DNA from: Marinobacter panjinensis
Lineage (GTDB): Bacteria > Pseudomonadota > Gammaproteobacteria > Pseudomonadales > Oleiphilaceae
Reading direction: 5' to 3'
NCBI RefSeq assembly: GCF_005298175.1
Contig: NZ_SZYH01000003.1
Coordinates: forward strand, 124,001-188,000
Length of the DNA stretch: 64,000 bases
A program made the position numbers and the translations under genes. Below, in pieces: positions 8,754-16,268 of the stretch (position 1 is the first letter of the stretch; each line of letters starts with the position of its first letter). The notes under the pieces were generated by a model. It searched no databases. It saw only the letters and a list, made by a program, of their open reading frames with translations, and had not been told where the DNA came from.

Positions 8754-9212
8754 TCACCCCGGCTCACCCCCTACCTCAAGCAGAAAAGTGACAGGCCCGT
8801 CATTCTCCAGAGCCACTTTCATATCGGCACCAAACTGCCCACGACCAACAGCAGCACTTCCCAGATGCTGTTCTGACACCGCCAGGAACGCCTGAAACAT
8901 AGCTTCGGCGTGATCTGGAGAGGCAGCAACGGAAAATCCGGGGCGAGTGCCCGATTGGGTATCAGCAGCAAGGGTAAACTGGGGTACAACGAGGAGGGAG
9001 CCACCTGTATCAAGCAGGCTGCGATTCATCCGTCCCTGGTCATCGGGAAATACCCGGTAATTGACCACTTTGCGGCAGAGTTTTTCTGCGGTTTCCGGAC
9101 TATCCGACTTCTCAACCCCGAGCAACAGCAAAAGGCCTGCTTTTATGGCGGAGACAGTCTGTTTATCAACGGTAACGCTGGCGTGAGTAACTCGCTGTAT
9201 CAGTCCTTTCAT
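8754..9212 (-). CDS. dtd: D-aminoacyl-tRNA deacylase
   Basis: A 152-residue cytoplasmic proofreading enzyme that hydrolyses D-aminoacyl-tRNA (and Gly-tRNA(Ala)), recycling tRNA and keeping D-residues out of proteins. Length and start (M-K-G-L-I-Q-R-V) are typical. The Gly-cisPro motif is present in N-D-G-P-V-T-F near the C terminus. The other signature, usually S-Q-F-T-L, reads P-Q-F-T-L here: residue 77 is Pro (codon CCC on the minus strand) instead of Ser, while the following Gln and Thr are kept. It lies downstream of pip on the same strand with a 105-bp gap that contains only a short ACCCCT/AGGGGT hairpin (9277-9292). Confidence 0.95.
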   Translation of the reverse strand: MKGLIQRVTHASVTVDKQTVSAIKAGLLLLLGVEKSDSPETAEKLCRKVVNYRVFPDDQGRMNRSLLDTGGSLLVVPQFTLAADTQSGTRPGFSVAASPDHAEAMFQAFLAVSEQHLGSAAVGRGQFGADMKVALENDGPVTFLLEVGGEPG

Positions 9213-9317
9213 TGAACTCCCTGCGGAAGGACTTAAAAGTTCTGCGGGAGTTTATCCACGCCACAGGCTCGCCGCAACCCCTCTTAAGGGGTATTTGTTG
9301 GTTGTGCGAAGCGGTGC

Positions 9318-10280
9318 CTATTCGGCGCTGCCATCAAGCCTTGCAGCCACCTCATCTACGCCTCGCATCAACGCATCGACAATCGCCGGCTCAGAGGCAG
9401 AATGGCCGGCATCCCGAATGATTCTCAGGTCCGCTTCTGGCCACGCCTCACTCAGGGCAAGGGCATTATCCAGGGGGCAAACCATGTCGTAACGGCCGTG
9501 AATGATGATGCCGGGGATGTCTTTCAGGGCGCCGGCATCACGGATGATCTGATTGTCCTCCAGAAAGGCGCTGTTCATAAAATAGTGGCATTCAATCCGG
9601 GCCAGTGCGATCGCCACGTGGGGGTGACCGAAATGCTCCACCACCCTGGGATTCGGATGCAGGGTCGCACACCGCCCCTCCCAGATGGACCAGGCCTTTG
9701 CAGCCTGAATCTGCTCAAGCTCGTTAGTGCTGGTGAGGCGCCGATAATAGGCGGATACCAGATCATCCCGCTCATTCTCGGGAATGGGCGCCAGGAAATC
9801 CTGCCAGTAGTCGGGAAATACACGGCTGGCACCCTCCTGGTAAAACCAGTGTATATCCTTGGGGCGGCACAGAAAGATGCCCCTCAGCACCAGGCCGAGC
9901 ACTCTGTCCGGGTGGGACTGCGCGTAAACCAGGCTCAAAGTGGAACCCCAACTGCCTCCGAACAGAATCCACTGGGTAATACCAAGAAACGAACGGACCG
10001 TTTCCATGTCCTCCACCAGTTTTTGCGTGGTGTTACCATCGAATGCCGCCAGCGGACTGGAGCGCCCTGCGCCACGCTGGTCCATCAGGATGATCCGATA
10101 CCGTTCAGCATCAAAAAACCGACGGTAATAATCCTCGCAACCGCCTCCCGGGCCGCCGTGAACAACGAGCACCGGAATGCCATCCGGGTTACCACTTTCT
10201 TCCACATAGAGTTCGTGGGGAGGGTCCACCGCAAGACGATGCCGGGCATTGGGCTTGATGTCGGGAAACAGGGTGAGCAT
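9318..10280 (-). CDS. pip: Proline iminopeptidase
   Basis: A 320-residue alpha/beta-hydrolase of peptidase family S33 that removes N-terminal proline from peptides in the cytoplasm. Visible signatures are the oxyanion segment H-G-G-P-G-G-G (about residue 41), the D-Q-R-G-A-G-R-S motif (about 68), the nucleophile elbow G-G-S-W-G-S (serine near 110), an aspartate in H-G-R-Y-D-M-V-C-P (about 265) and a histidine in D-A-G-H-S (about 292), completing a Ser-Asp-His triad. Length is normal for the family. It lies after typA, separated by a terminator, and before dtd. Confidence 0.95.
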   Translation of the reverse strand: MLTLFPDIKPNARHRLAVDPPHELYVEESGNPDGIPVLVVHGGPGGGCEDYYRRFFDAERYRIILMDQRGAGRSSPLAAFDGNTTQKLVEDMETVRSFLGITQWILFGGSWGSTLSLVYAQSHPDRVLGLVLRGIFLCRPKDIHWFYQEGASRVFPDYWQDFLAPIPENERDDLVSAYYRRLTSTNELEQIQAAKAWSIWEGRCATLHPNPRVVEHFGHPHVAIALARIECHYFMNSAFLEDNQIIRDAGALKDIPGIIIHGRYDMVCPLDNALALSEAWPEADLRIIRDAGHSASEPAIVDALMRGVDEVAARLDGSAE

Positions 10281-10330
10281 AAAACGCTCCGGAAAAAGGA
10301 TGTAACCGGAGTTTAGCTGAAGTGAACGAA

Positions 10331-10357
10331 AAAGGGGCAGATGTCATCTGCCCCTTT
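10331..10357 (-). terminator. Intrinsic terminator after typA
   Basis: A 12-bp perfect stem, AAAGGGGCAGAT (10331-10342) with ATCTGCCCCTTT (10346-10357), and a 3-nt loop. On the minus strand it is followed by TT and lies 24 bp beyond the typA stop, so it ends the typA transcript before pip. Confidence 0.9.
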
Positions 10358-10380
10358 CTCTTGTTGTTACCGCACTGAAA

Positions 10381-12192
10381 TTACTTCTTGTGGGCGCGCT
10401 TGCGCTCGTTTTCAGTAAGGAGCTTCTTGCGCAGACGAATCGATTTGGGAGTTACCTCCACCAATTCGTCTTCATCAATAAACTCCAGTGCCTGCTCAAG
10501 GGTAAACTTGATGGGCGGCACCAGGGCGATAACTTCGTCCTTGCCGGAGGCACGCATGTTGTCCAGCTTCTTGCCCTTGGTGGGGTTGACCACCAGGTCA
10601 TTATCACGGCTGTGAATGCCGCATAACTGGCCTTCATAAACTTCCTGCCCCGGATCCAGGAACAGCTTGCCACGGCTCTGCAGCGTTTCCAGCGAATAGG
10701 TCAGCGCCGCACCGGTTGCCATCGAGACGAGCACACCGTTCTGGCGGCTGGTCATATCACCGCTCTTGATCGGACCGTAATGGCTGAAGGTCGACGTCAG
10801 AATGCCCGAGCCGGATGTCATGGTCAGGAAAGAGTTACGGAAGCCGATGAGACCACGCGCCGGAATCGTATATTCAAGGCGCATACGCCCCTTGCCGTCC
10901 GGAACCATATTGGTCAGGTCACCCTTGCGGAAACCCATCTGGTCCATGAGAGCACCCTGGTGCTGCTCTTCAATGTCGATGATCACGTTCTCATAGGGCT
11001 CTTGCTTTACCCCGTCAATCTCACGGATAACCACTTCCGGACGACCCACGGCGAGCTCGAAGTTTTCCCGGCGCATGTTCTCGATCAACACCGACAGGTG
11101 CAGTTCGCCACGACCGGATACCTTGAACTTGTCTGCGGACTCGCCCTCTTCAACGCGCAAAGCGACGTTGTGAAGCAGCTCCTTCTCCAGGCGCTCCTTG
11201 ATGTTGCGGCTGGTGACGAACTTGCCTTCCCTGCCACAGAACGGCGAATCGTTGACCTGGAAGGTCATGGAAACCGTTGGCTCGTCCACCGTCAGCGGCG
11301 GCAGGGCTTCGACGGCAGCCTGGTCGCACAGCGTGTCGGAGATATACAGCTCATCCATGCCGCTGACGCAGATAATATCACCTGCCTGCGCCTCGTCGAC
11401 TTCGACACGCTGCAGACCGGAGTGGCCCATGATCTTGAGGATTCGGCCCTGACGCTTCTTGCCATCGGCACCGATAGCCGTCACCGGGGAGTTGGTTTTG
11501 ACCTTGCCACGCCTGATGCGGCCAATCCCGATAACACCCAGGAAGCTGTTGTAGTCGAGCTGGGAAATCTGCATCTGGAATGGACCATCGCGATCGACTT
11601 GTGGCGCGGGTACGTGGTCGACAATGGCCTGGAAAACCGCATCCATGTTGTCGTCCAGCTTTTCATGATCCATCCCGGCGATGCCGTTCAGGGCACTGGC
11701 AAAGACAATCGGAAAATCCAGTTGCTCGTCACTGGCACCCAGGTTGTCGAACAGATCAAACACCTGATCCACCACCCAGTCCGGGCGGGCACCCGGACGG
11801 TCAATCTTGTTCACGACCACAATCGGATGCAGGCCGGCATCAAAGGCTTTCTGGGTGACAAAACGGGTCTGTGGCATCGGCCCGTCAATGGAATCAACCA
11901 CCAGCAGCACGCAATCCACCATGCTCATCACACGCTCTACTTCACCACCGAAGTCGGCGTGGCCCGGGGTGTCGACGATGTTGATGTCGTAGTCGTGCCA
12001 TTTCAGCGCGGTGTTCTTGGCCAGGATGGTAATGCCGCGTTCCTTTTCCTGGTCGTTGGAATCCATCACGCGCTCACTTTCGAGCTCTTTGCGGTCCAGC
12101 GTACCGGATTGGCGCAACAACTGGTCCACCAGCGTGGTTTTGCCATGATCGACGTGGGCGATAATGGCGATATTACGAAGTTTATCTATCAC
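10381..12192 (-). CDS. typA: Ribosome-associated translational GTPase TypA/BipA
   Basis: A 603-residue translational GTPase of the EF-G/LepA superfamily that binds 70S ribosomes and supports growth under cold and other stress. The G domain shows A-H-V-D-H-G-K-T-T (G1, residues ~11-19), R-G-I-T-I (G2), D-T-P-G-H-A-D-F (G3) and N-K-I-D (G4). Domains II, III and V follow, and the C terminus is the lysine/arginine-rich tail typical of BipA (R-L-R-K-K-L...H-K-K). Length equals the family norm. It is monocistronic by appearance: a terminator follows it and a long non-coding region shared with glnA precedes it. Confidence 0.97.
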   Translation of the reverse strand: MIDKLRNIAIIAHVDHGKTTLVDQLLRQSGTLDRKELESERVMDSNDQEKERGITILAKNTALKWHDYDINIVDTPGHADFGGEVERVMSMVDCVLLVVDSIDGPMPQTRFVTQKAFDAGLHPIVVVNKIDRPGARPDWVVDQVFDLFDNLGASDEQLDFPIVFASALNGIAGMDHEKLDDNMDAVFQAIVDHVPAPQVDRDGPFQMQISQLDYNSFLGVIGIGRIRRGKVKTNSPVTAIGADGKKRQGRILKIMGHSGLQRVEVDEAQAGDIICVSGMDELYISDTLCDQAAVEALPPLTVDEPTVSMTFQVNDSPFCGREGKFVTSRNIKERLEKELLHNVALRVEEGESADKFKVSGRGELHLSVLIENMRRENFELAVGRPEVVIREIDGVKQEPYENVIIDIEEQHQGALMDQMGFRKGDLTNMVPDGKGRMRLEYTIPARGLIGFRNSFLTMTSGSGILTSTFSHYGPIKSGDMTSRQNGVLVSMATGAALTYSLETLQSRGKLFLDPGQEVYEGQLCGIHSRDNDLVVNPTKGKKLDNMRASGKDEVIALVPPIKFTLEQALEFIDEDELVEVTPKSIRLRKKLLTENERKRAHKK

Positions 12193-12372
12193 AACAATAT
12201 TCCTGCAGCATGCACTGAATGACCTGAGCGGTCTTCAGCAGGCGCTATGCCCCTTACATGCCGTCTCAAATCCGTAAAATGAATTTCATTTGCCAGGCCG
12301 GGCAGCCCGGGTGCACCCTGACGAGACTCAGCGGTTGCGCTGAATTTCCGGGTCTAAAATGAAGTGGCGCGC

Positions 12373-12383
12373 AGTATATAGCA
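12373..12383 (-). promoter_or_regulatory. Candidate extended -10 promoter of typA
   Basis: On the minus strand the sequence is TGCTATATACT, which resembles an extended -10 element (TG-N-TATA...). No good -35 box is seen at the usual distance, so confidence is low. It lies about 180 bp upstream of the typA start. Confidence 0.3.
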
Positions 12384-12435
12384 AACTTCATTGCGTTTAT
12401 ATGAAGAAAAACGCCTATGGGGCTGGCAGGCCTCG

Positions 12436-12452
12436 CGCACAGGTATGGTGCA
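12436..12452 (+). promoter_or_regulatory. NtrC-like operator 1 of glnA
   Basis: CGCAC-AGGTATG-GTGCA matches the dyad TGCAC-N7-GTGCA of NtrC enhancer sites at nine of ten arm positions. Its centre is about 160 bp upstream of the predicted sigma-54 start site and 30 bp from operator 2, close to three DNA turns, so two NtrC dimers would lie on the same face. Confidence 0.7.
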
Positions 12453-12465
12453 TTTTTTCAGTGCG

Positions 12466-12482
12466 CGCACTCTTTTAATGCA
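12466..12482 (+). promoter_or_regulatory. NtrC-like operator 2 of glnA
   Basis: CGCAC-TCTTTTA-ATGCA matches the NtrC dyad at eight of ten arm positions and has the AT-rich centre common in these sites. It lies about 130 bp upstream of the predicted start, a normal enhancer distance for a sigma-54 promoter. Confidence 0.65.
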
Positions 12483-12579
12483 CCACAAAAGGGCGAGCCA
12501 GCCAATGCCGTCATGACGATCGCTCCAAAACAGCCCGAAAACCCTGTAACTGCGCCCTTGTGGAGCATGCCTTAAAAAC

Positions 12580-12595
12580 TGGCAAGCCTATTGCT
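12580..12595 (+). promoter_or_regulatory. Sigma-54 (-24/-12) promoter of glnA
   Basis: TGGCAAGCCTATTGCT has the invariant GG (12581-12582) and GC (12593-12594) exactly ten bases apart and agrees well with TGGCAC-N5-TTGCA. Transcription should start near 12606, giving a leader of about 145 nt. Together with the two NtrC-like operators upstream this is a standard nitrogen-limitation promoter. Confidence 0.85.
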
Positions 12596-12750
12596 TCACT
12601 TCAGGCAGCCGAATTTGCAGGTAAGAAGGAACAGCTTTTGATAAGCTGCCCAACCTGAAAGAAAGATCGGGAGTCAGCACCGCTGAACGATCCGGCAACA
12701 ACGTACACAGAAATCGCCCGCCCTGCGGGATAACTGACGGAGCTTGCACA

Positions 12751-14154
12751 ATGTCCAAGACGATTGATCTGATCAAAGAACACGAAGTCAAATGGGTCGA
12801 CATGCGATTCACTGACAGCCGCGGTAAAGAGCAGCACGTAACCCTGCCCGCAACCGAGGTTGATGAGGATTTCTTCGCCGACGGCAAGATGTTCGATGGC
12901 TCCTCCATCTCTGGCTGGAAGGGCATTAACGAATCCGACATGATCCTGATGCCGGTTGACGAAACCTCTGTGCTGGATCCGTTCACTGAAGAAACCACCA
13001 TTAACATCACCTGCGACATCGTCGAGCCCTCCACCATGCAGGGCTATGAGCGGGACCCGCGCTCGGTTGCCAAGCGCGCCGAAGAATACCTGAAGTCCAC
13101 CGGCATCGCTGACGGCGCACTGTTCGGTCCGGAGCCCGAATTCTTCGTTTTCGACTCCGCCCGCTGGAAAGTCGATATGCAGGGTGCCATGTACGAACTG
13201 CATTCTGAAGAAGCGGCCTGGGTATCCGGCGAAGAATTCGATCGCAATAACATTGGCCACCGTCCGGGCGTCAAAGGCGGCTACTTCCCGGTACCACCGG
13301 TAGACAGCCTGCACGACCTGCGTGGCGCTATGTGTGCGGCCATGGAGTCCATGGGCCTGGTCATTGAAGTGCACCACCACGAAGTCGGCACCGCTGGCCA
13401 GTGTGAAATCGGTGTTGGCGCCAACACCCTGACCAAGAAAGCTGACGAAGTTCAGATCCTGAAGTACTGCGTGCACAACGTAGCCCATGCCTACGGCAAA
13501 ACAGCTACCTTTATGCCCAAGCCGGTTGTCGGTGACAACGGTTCCGGTATGCACGTACACATGTCCCTGAACAAGGATGGCAAGAACCTGTTCGCAGGCG
13601 ACGGCTATGCCGGTCTGAGCGAGATGGCCATTTACTACATTGGCGGCATTATCAAGCACTCCAAGTCCATCAACGCCTTCACCAACGCTTCTACCAACAG
13701 CTACAAGCGTCTGGTTCCGGGCTTTGAAGCACCGGTAATGCTGGCCTACTCCGCCCGCAACCGTTCCGCCTCTATCCGTATCCCGTACGTCAACAGCCCG
13801 AAGGGCCGTCGAATCGAGGTTCGCTTCCCGGATGCTTCTGCCAACCCGTACCTGGCCTTTGCAGCGCTGATGATGGCTGGCCTCGACGGCATCCAGAACA
13901 AGATCCACCCTGGCGATGCCATGGACAAGGATCTGTACGATCTGCCGAAGGAAGAAGCCCTGAACATCCCCACCGTTGCCGAGACGTTCCAGGAAGCCCT
14001 GGACTGCCTCGAAGCGGACCACGAGTTCCTGACCCGTGGCGGCGTGTTCACCGAAGACATGATCGGTGGCTACATTGACCTGAAGCGTGGCGAAGTTGAA
14101 AAGCTCAACATGACCACACACCCGGTCGAGTTTGAGCTGTACTACTCCTGCTAA
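12751..14154 (+). CDS. glnA: Glutamine synthetase, type I
   Basis: A 467-residue dodecameric cytoplasmic enzyme making glutamine from glutamate, ammonia and ATP, the main entry of ammonium at low nitrogen. Recognisable parts are the N-terminal beta-grasp domain (K-M-F-D-G-S-S-I), F-F-V-F-D metal-site residues, the V-E-V-H-H-H-E-V-G/G-Q-C-E core, K-P-V-V-G-D-N-G-S-G-M-H ATP loop, N-R-S-A-S-I-R-I-P and the adenylylation loop K-D-L-Y-D-L-P with target Tyr396. This makes it a GS-I-beta enzyme controlled by GlnE, encoded 8 kb away. The sigma-54 promoter and NtrC sites upstream show nitrogen control; a strong terminator follows. Confidence 0.98.
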   Translation: MSKTIDLIKEHEVKWVDMRFTDSRGKEQHVTLPATEVDEDFFADGKMFDGSSISGWKGINESDMILMPVDETSVLDPFTEETTINITCDIVEPSTMQGYERDPRSVAKRAEEYLKSTGIADGALFGPEPEFFVFDSARWKVDMQGAMYELHSEEAAWVSGEEFDRNNIGHRPGVKGGYFPVPPVDSLHDLRGAMCAAMESMGLVIEVHHHEVGTAGQCEIGVGANTLTKKADEVQILKYCVHNVAHAYGKTATFMPKPVVGDNGSGMHVHMSLNKDGKNLFAGDGYAGLSEMAIYYIGGIIKHSKSINAFTNASTNSYKRLVPGFEAPVMLAYSARNRSASIRIPYVNSPKGRRIEVRFPDASANPYLAFAALMMAGLDGIQNKIHPGDAMDKDLYDLPKEEALNIPTVAETFQEALDCLEADHEFLTRGGVFTEDMIGGYIDLKRGEVEKLNMTTHPVEFELYYSC

Positions 14155-14180
14155 GACGCCACAGGCGCCAGCAGTCAGAG

Positions 14181-14207
14181 AAGCCCCGCCCCGCGCGGGG
14201 CTTTTTT
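14181..14207 (+). terminator. Intrinsic terminator after glnA
   Basis: The stem AAGCCCCGC (14181-14189) with GCGGGGCTT (14195-14203) is followed by a T run (CTTTTTTG). It lies 27 bp after the glnA stop and separates it from the DUF4124 gene and ntrBC. Confidence 0.93.
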
Positions 14208-14328
14208 GTGCCCGCAATCACAACAGCCCGCCCCCCTTAACGTAATGTAACCAAGCACGGCAGGAATGGCGTTGAAATACATGGGCCTGGCGCAGATAAT
14301 CGGATAAAACAACAGACAGGTTGTATCT

Positions 14329-14859
14329 ATGAAACCACGGCTCGCATATGTCGCAGGCATTATCGCTTTCGTCGCCTTCCCCCTTTCTGCAGAGGTGTAT
14401 CGTCAGGTTGATGCTCAGGGCAACGTCACCTATACCGACGAACCTGTAGAAGGTACCGAAGCTGAAGAGATCAAGGTCAAGCCGGTAACCACCGTCACCC
14501 TGCCCAAACCCGAGGCGGTCCGGGAACCCGAAAGGCTCAGGCAAAAGGTGGAACAGGAAGGCGCGGCGTACGACAGCGTGACATTCGTCGCCCCTGGCGA
14601 TGATGAGGCCTTCCACAGCGGCAGTGGCAACGTGGAATTCCAGGTTACCAGTTCCCCCTCACTGCGGAACAATCACAAGTACGAAGTCACCCTGGATGGC
14701 CAGCCTGTCGGCCAGAGTCAATCCGGAACCGTTATGGTGCGCAACGTCTACCGGGGCACCCACGACGCCGGCGTCAACATCGTTGACAGCGACGGTGTCA
14801 CCATCAAAAGCGGCGAAACCATTACTTTCACCATTCACCGGCCCAGCGTTAACAACTGA
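14329..14859 (+). CDS. DUF4124 domain-containing exported protein
   Basis: A 176-residue protein with a Sec signal peptide (residues 1-21, cleavage after L-S-A). The mature start E-V-Y-R-Q-V-D-A-Q-G-N-V-T-Y-T-D is the DUF4124 signature. A charged, Pro-rich linker (about 40-75) leads to a beta-rich C-terminal domain (about 85-172) that looks like an Ig-like or fibronectin-like fold. It should be periplasmic. A DUF4124 gene between glnA and ntrB is a recurring arrangement in Pseudomonas and relatives, as I recall, but its role is unknown and may be unrelated to nitrogen. It has its own leader of 121 bp after the glnA terminator. Confidence 0.85.
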   Translation: MKPRLAYVAGIIAFVAFPLSAEVYRQVDAQGNVTYTDEPVEGTEAEEIKVKPVTTVTLPKPEAVREPERLRQKVEQEGAAYDSVTFVAPGDDEAFHSGSGNVEFQVTSSPSLRNNHKYEVTLDGQPVGQSQSGTVMVRNVYRGTHDAGVNIVDSDGVTIKSGETITFTIHRPSVNN

Positions 14860-14947
14860 CGCACCTTTCCGGAGCCCTCTCCTCCCTGGAGAGGGCACAT
14901 GGATATCATACCCTGTCGGGCCGATGCGGCCATTCCACCCCACACAA

Positions 14948-14964
14948 CGCACTATTTTAGTGCG
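14948..14964 (+). promoter_or_regulatory. NtrC-like operator upstream of ntrBC
   Basis: CGCAC-TATTTTA-GTGCG is a near-perfect dyad. Its centre and inner arms resemble the classic enteric NtrC site TGCACTATTTTGGTGCA, differing only at the two outermost bases and one spacer position. It points to autoregulation of ntrBC. Confidence 0.75.
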
Positions 14965-15124
14965 CTCGCACCACAAAGCAGCCATACTCTGACCATTCAC
15001 AGGGCGCCCGGCCGGCATTCTGACCGGCACAATAAGACTTATGCACTACACAACGGCGCGTTTACGGGCCGTCAAACCGCAATGCCCGCAAAATGCGCAT
15101 TTTCAACGCTGCAATCCTCCAATG

Positions 15125-15140
15125 TGGTTCGCTTTTTGCA
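15125..15140 (+). promoter_or_regulatory. Candidate sigma-54 promoter of ntrBC
   Basis: TGGTTCGCTTTTTGCA has GG (15126-15127) and GC (15138-15139) ten bases apart and a perfect TTGCA -12 half, but the -24 half deviates (TGGTTCG against TGGCACG). The predicted start near 15151 leaves a 35-nt leader before the ntrB ATG. Confidence 0.5.
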
Positions 15141-15185
15141 AAACTGCGTGAGTACTCAGCATTGCCCACCAAAAGGGATGGAAGC

Positions 15186-16268
15186 ATGGCAATACCGGCC
15201 GGATACAAAAGCATACTGGACAGCCTTACCACCGCGGTGATTGTGCTGAGGGAAGGCTTGCAGATCCAGTACCTGAATCCTGCCGCCGAGAGTCTGTTTG
15301 AAACCAGCATTACCCGAAGCCAGGGCGCCCCGATCAACGACATTCTGATCGACTCTAAAGACGCCCTGAAAACCCTGTACGCCGCCGCGGAGAACGGTCA
15401 GTCCTACACCCGCCGTGAAGCAGAATTCGTGCTCACCAGCGGTCTGCGACTAACTGTTGACTACTCGGTATCGCCCATCAGTCTGGACCCTGCCGAGTTG
15501 CTGATCGAAATACAGCCACGGGATCGGCTACTGCGCATCAGCCGGGAAGAGGACATCATATCCCAGCAGGAAACCACCCGGATTCTGGTGCGGGGTATGG
15601 CCCACGAGATCAAGAACCCGCTGGGTGGCATTCGGGGAGCTGCGCAGCTTCTGGACCGGGAACTGAATGATGAAGGCCAGAAGGAATACACCCAGGTCAT
15701 TATTGCAGAAGCCGATCGCCTCAGATCCCTGGTGGACAGAATGCTGGGCCCCAACAAAGCGCCGAAACTTGCCCCCACCAACATTCATGAAGTGCTCGAA
15801 CGGGTGAAAACCTTGCTGGAGGCGGAAAGCCGCGGCCGGCTGACCTTCCGCCGTGATTACGACCCCAGCCTTCCGGAATTCCAGGGCGACAAGGAGCAGC
15901 TGATCCAGGCCTTTCTCAACATCGCCCGTAACGCCATGGAAGCCGCCTTCGAAAACCAGGCAGAGAGGTCTGGCAATGAGCAGCCAACCATCACCTTCCG
16001 CACCCGCGCGCTACGACAGTTCACCATCGGCCACAAACGCCATCGTCTGGTTTGCCGCGTGGATGTGATCGATAACGGGCCCGGCATACCACCAGACCTG
16101 TTGCAGAACGTTTTCTACCCGATGATCAGTGGACGGGCGAGTGGGACCGGCCTTGGCTTGTCCATCACCCAGAGCATCATCGGGCAACATCACGGGCTGG
16201 TTGAATGTGAGAGCCAGCCCGGCGAAACCGACTTCATCATCTTCCTGCCCCTGGAGGACAACCTATGA
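15186..16268 (+). CDS. ntrB: Nitrogen regulation sensor kinase/phosphatase NtrB
   Basis: A 360-residue soluble histidine kinase that phosphorylates NtrC under nitrogen limitation and, with PII, dephosphorylates it under excess. An N-terminal PAS domain covers about 7-110 (I-L-D-S-L-T-T-A-V-I-V-L). The H box is G-M-A-H-E-I-K-N-P-L-G-G with phospho-acceptor His140. ATP-binding N (N-I-A-R-N-A-M-E-A), G1 (D-N-G-P-G-I-P) and G2 (G-T-G-L-G-L-S-I) boxes follow. The frame is open from 15093, but the ATG at 15186 gives the family's normal length and start (M-A-I-P-A-G-Y). The stop overlaps the ntrC start by 4 bp, so translation is coupled. Confidence 0.96.
   Translation: MAIPAGYKSILDSLTTAVIVLREGLQIQYLNPAAESLFETSITRSQGAPINDILIDSKDALKTLYAAAENGQSYTRREAEFVLTSGLRLTVDYSVSPISLDPAELLIEIQPRDRLLRISREEDIISQQETTRILVRGMAHEIKNPLGGIRGAAQLLDRELNDEGQKEYTQVIIAEADRLRSLVDRMLGPNKAPKLAPTNIHEVLERVKTLLEAESRGRLTFRRDYDPSLPEFQGDKEQLIQAFLNIARNAMEAAFENQAERSGNEQPTITFRTRALRQFTIGHKRHRLVCRVDVIDNGPGIPPDLLQNVFYPMISGRASGTGLGLSITQSIIGQHHGLVECESQPGETDFIIFLPLEDNL

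Larger units (their letters stand above)
12193..12750. other. 558-bp divergent control region between typA and glnA
   Basis: A non-coding region serving two divergent genes. The left part should hold the typA promoter (candidate extended -10 at 12373-12383). The right part has two tandem NtrC-like operators (12436-12452 and 12466-12482) and a sigma-54 -24/-12 promoter (12580-12595). The glnA leader of roughly 145 nt includes the small hairpin CAGCTT-N5-AAGCTG around 12632-12648. No open frame here looks protein-coding. Confidence 0.85.
14860..15185 (+). other. 326-bp control region upstream of ntrBC
   Basis: Non-coding. It contains a 9-bp hairpin, GCCCTCTCC-N5-GGAGAGGGC (14874-14896), just after the DUF4124 gene but without a U-tract; an NtrC-like operator (14948-14964); and a candidate sigma-54 promoter (15125-15140). 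An open frame at 14899-15240 crosses these sites and has no protein-like composition. Confidence 0.7.

Noticed and set aside
9277..9292. ACCCCT/AGGGGT hairpin between pip and dtd as a terminator
   Set aside because: A 6-bp stem without a U-tract; pip and dtd may well be cotranscribed.
10780..12222. 480-codon open frame on the plus strand opposite typA
   Set aside because: It lies fully antisense to typA, has no ribosome-binding site and shows no known family; long antisense frames are expected opposite GC-rich coding DNA.
12479..12495. Third NtrC site before glnA
   Set aside because: Left arm TGCAC is perfect, but the right arm GGGCG matches only three of five; too weak to list as a feature.
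12601..14217. 538-codon open frame antisense to glnA
   Set aside because: Its sequence is the mirror of glnA codon bias and it covers the glnA promoter; no domain or start signal supports it.
14874..14896. Hairpin after the DUF4124 gene as an intrinsic terminator
   Set aside because: The 9-bp stem is good, but ACATGG follows instead of a U-tract; kept only as a note on the region.
14899..15240. Possible 113-residue protein before ntrB
   Set aside because: It spans the NtrC-like operator and sigma-54 promoter and runs into ntrB in another frame; composition is not protein-like.
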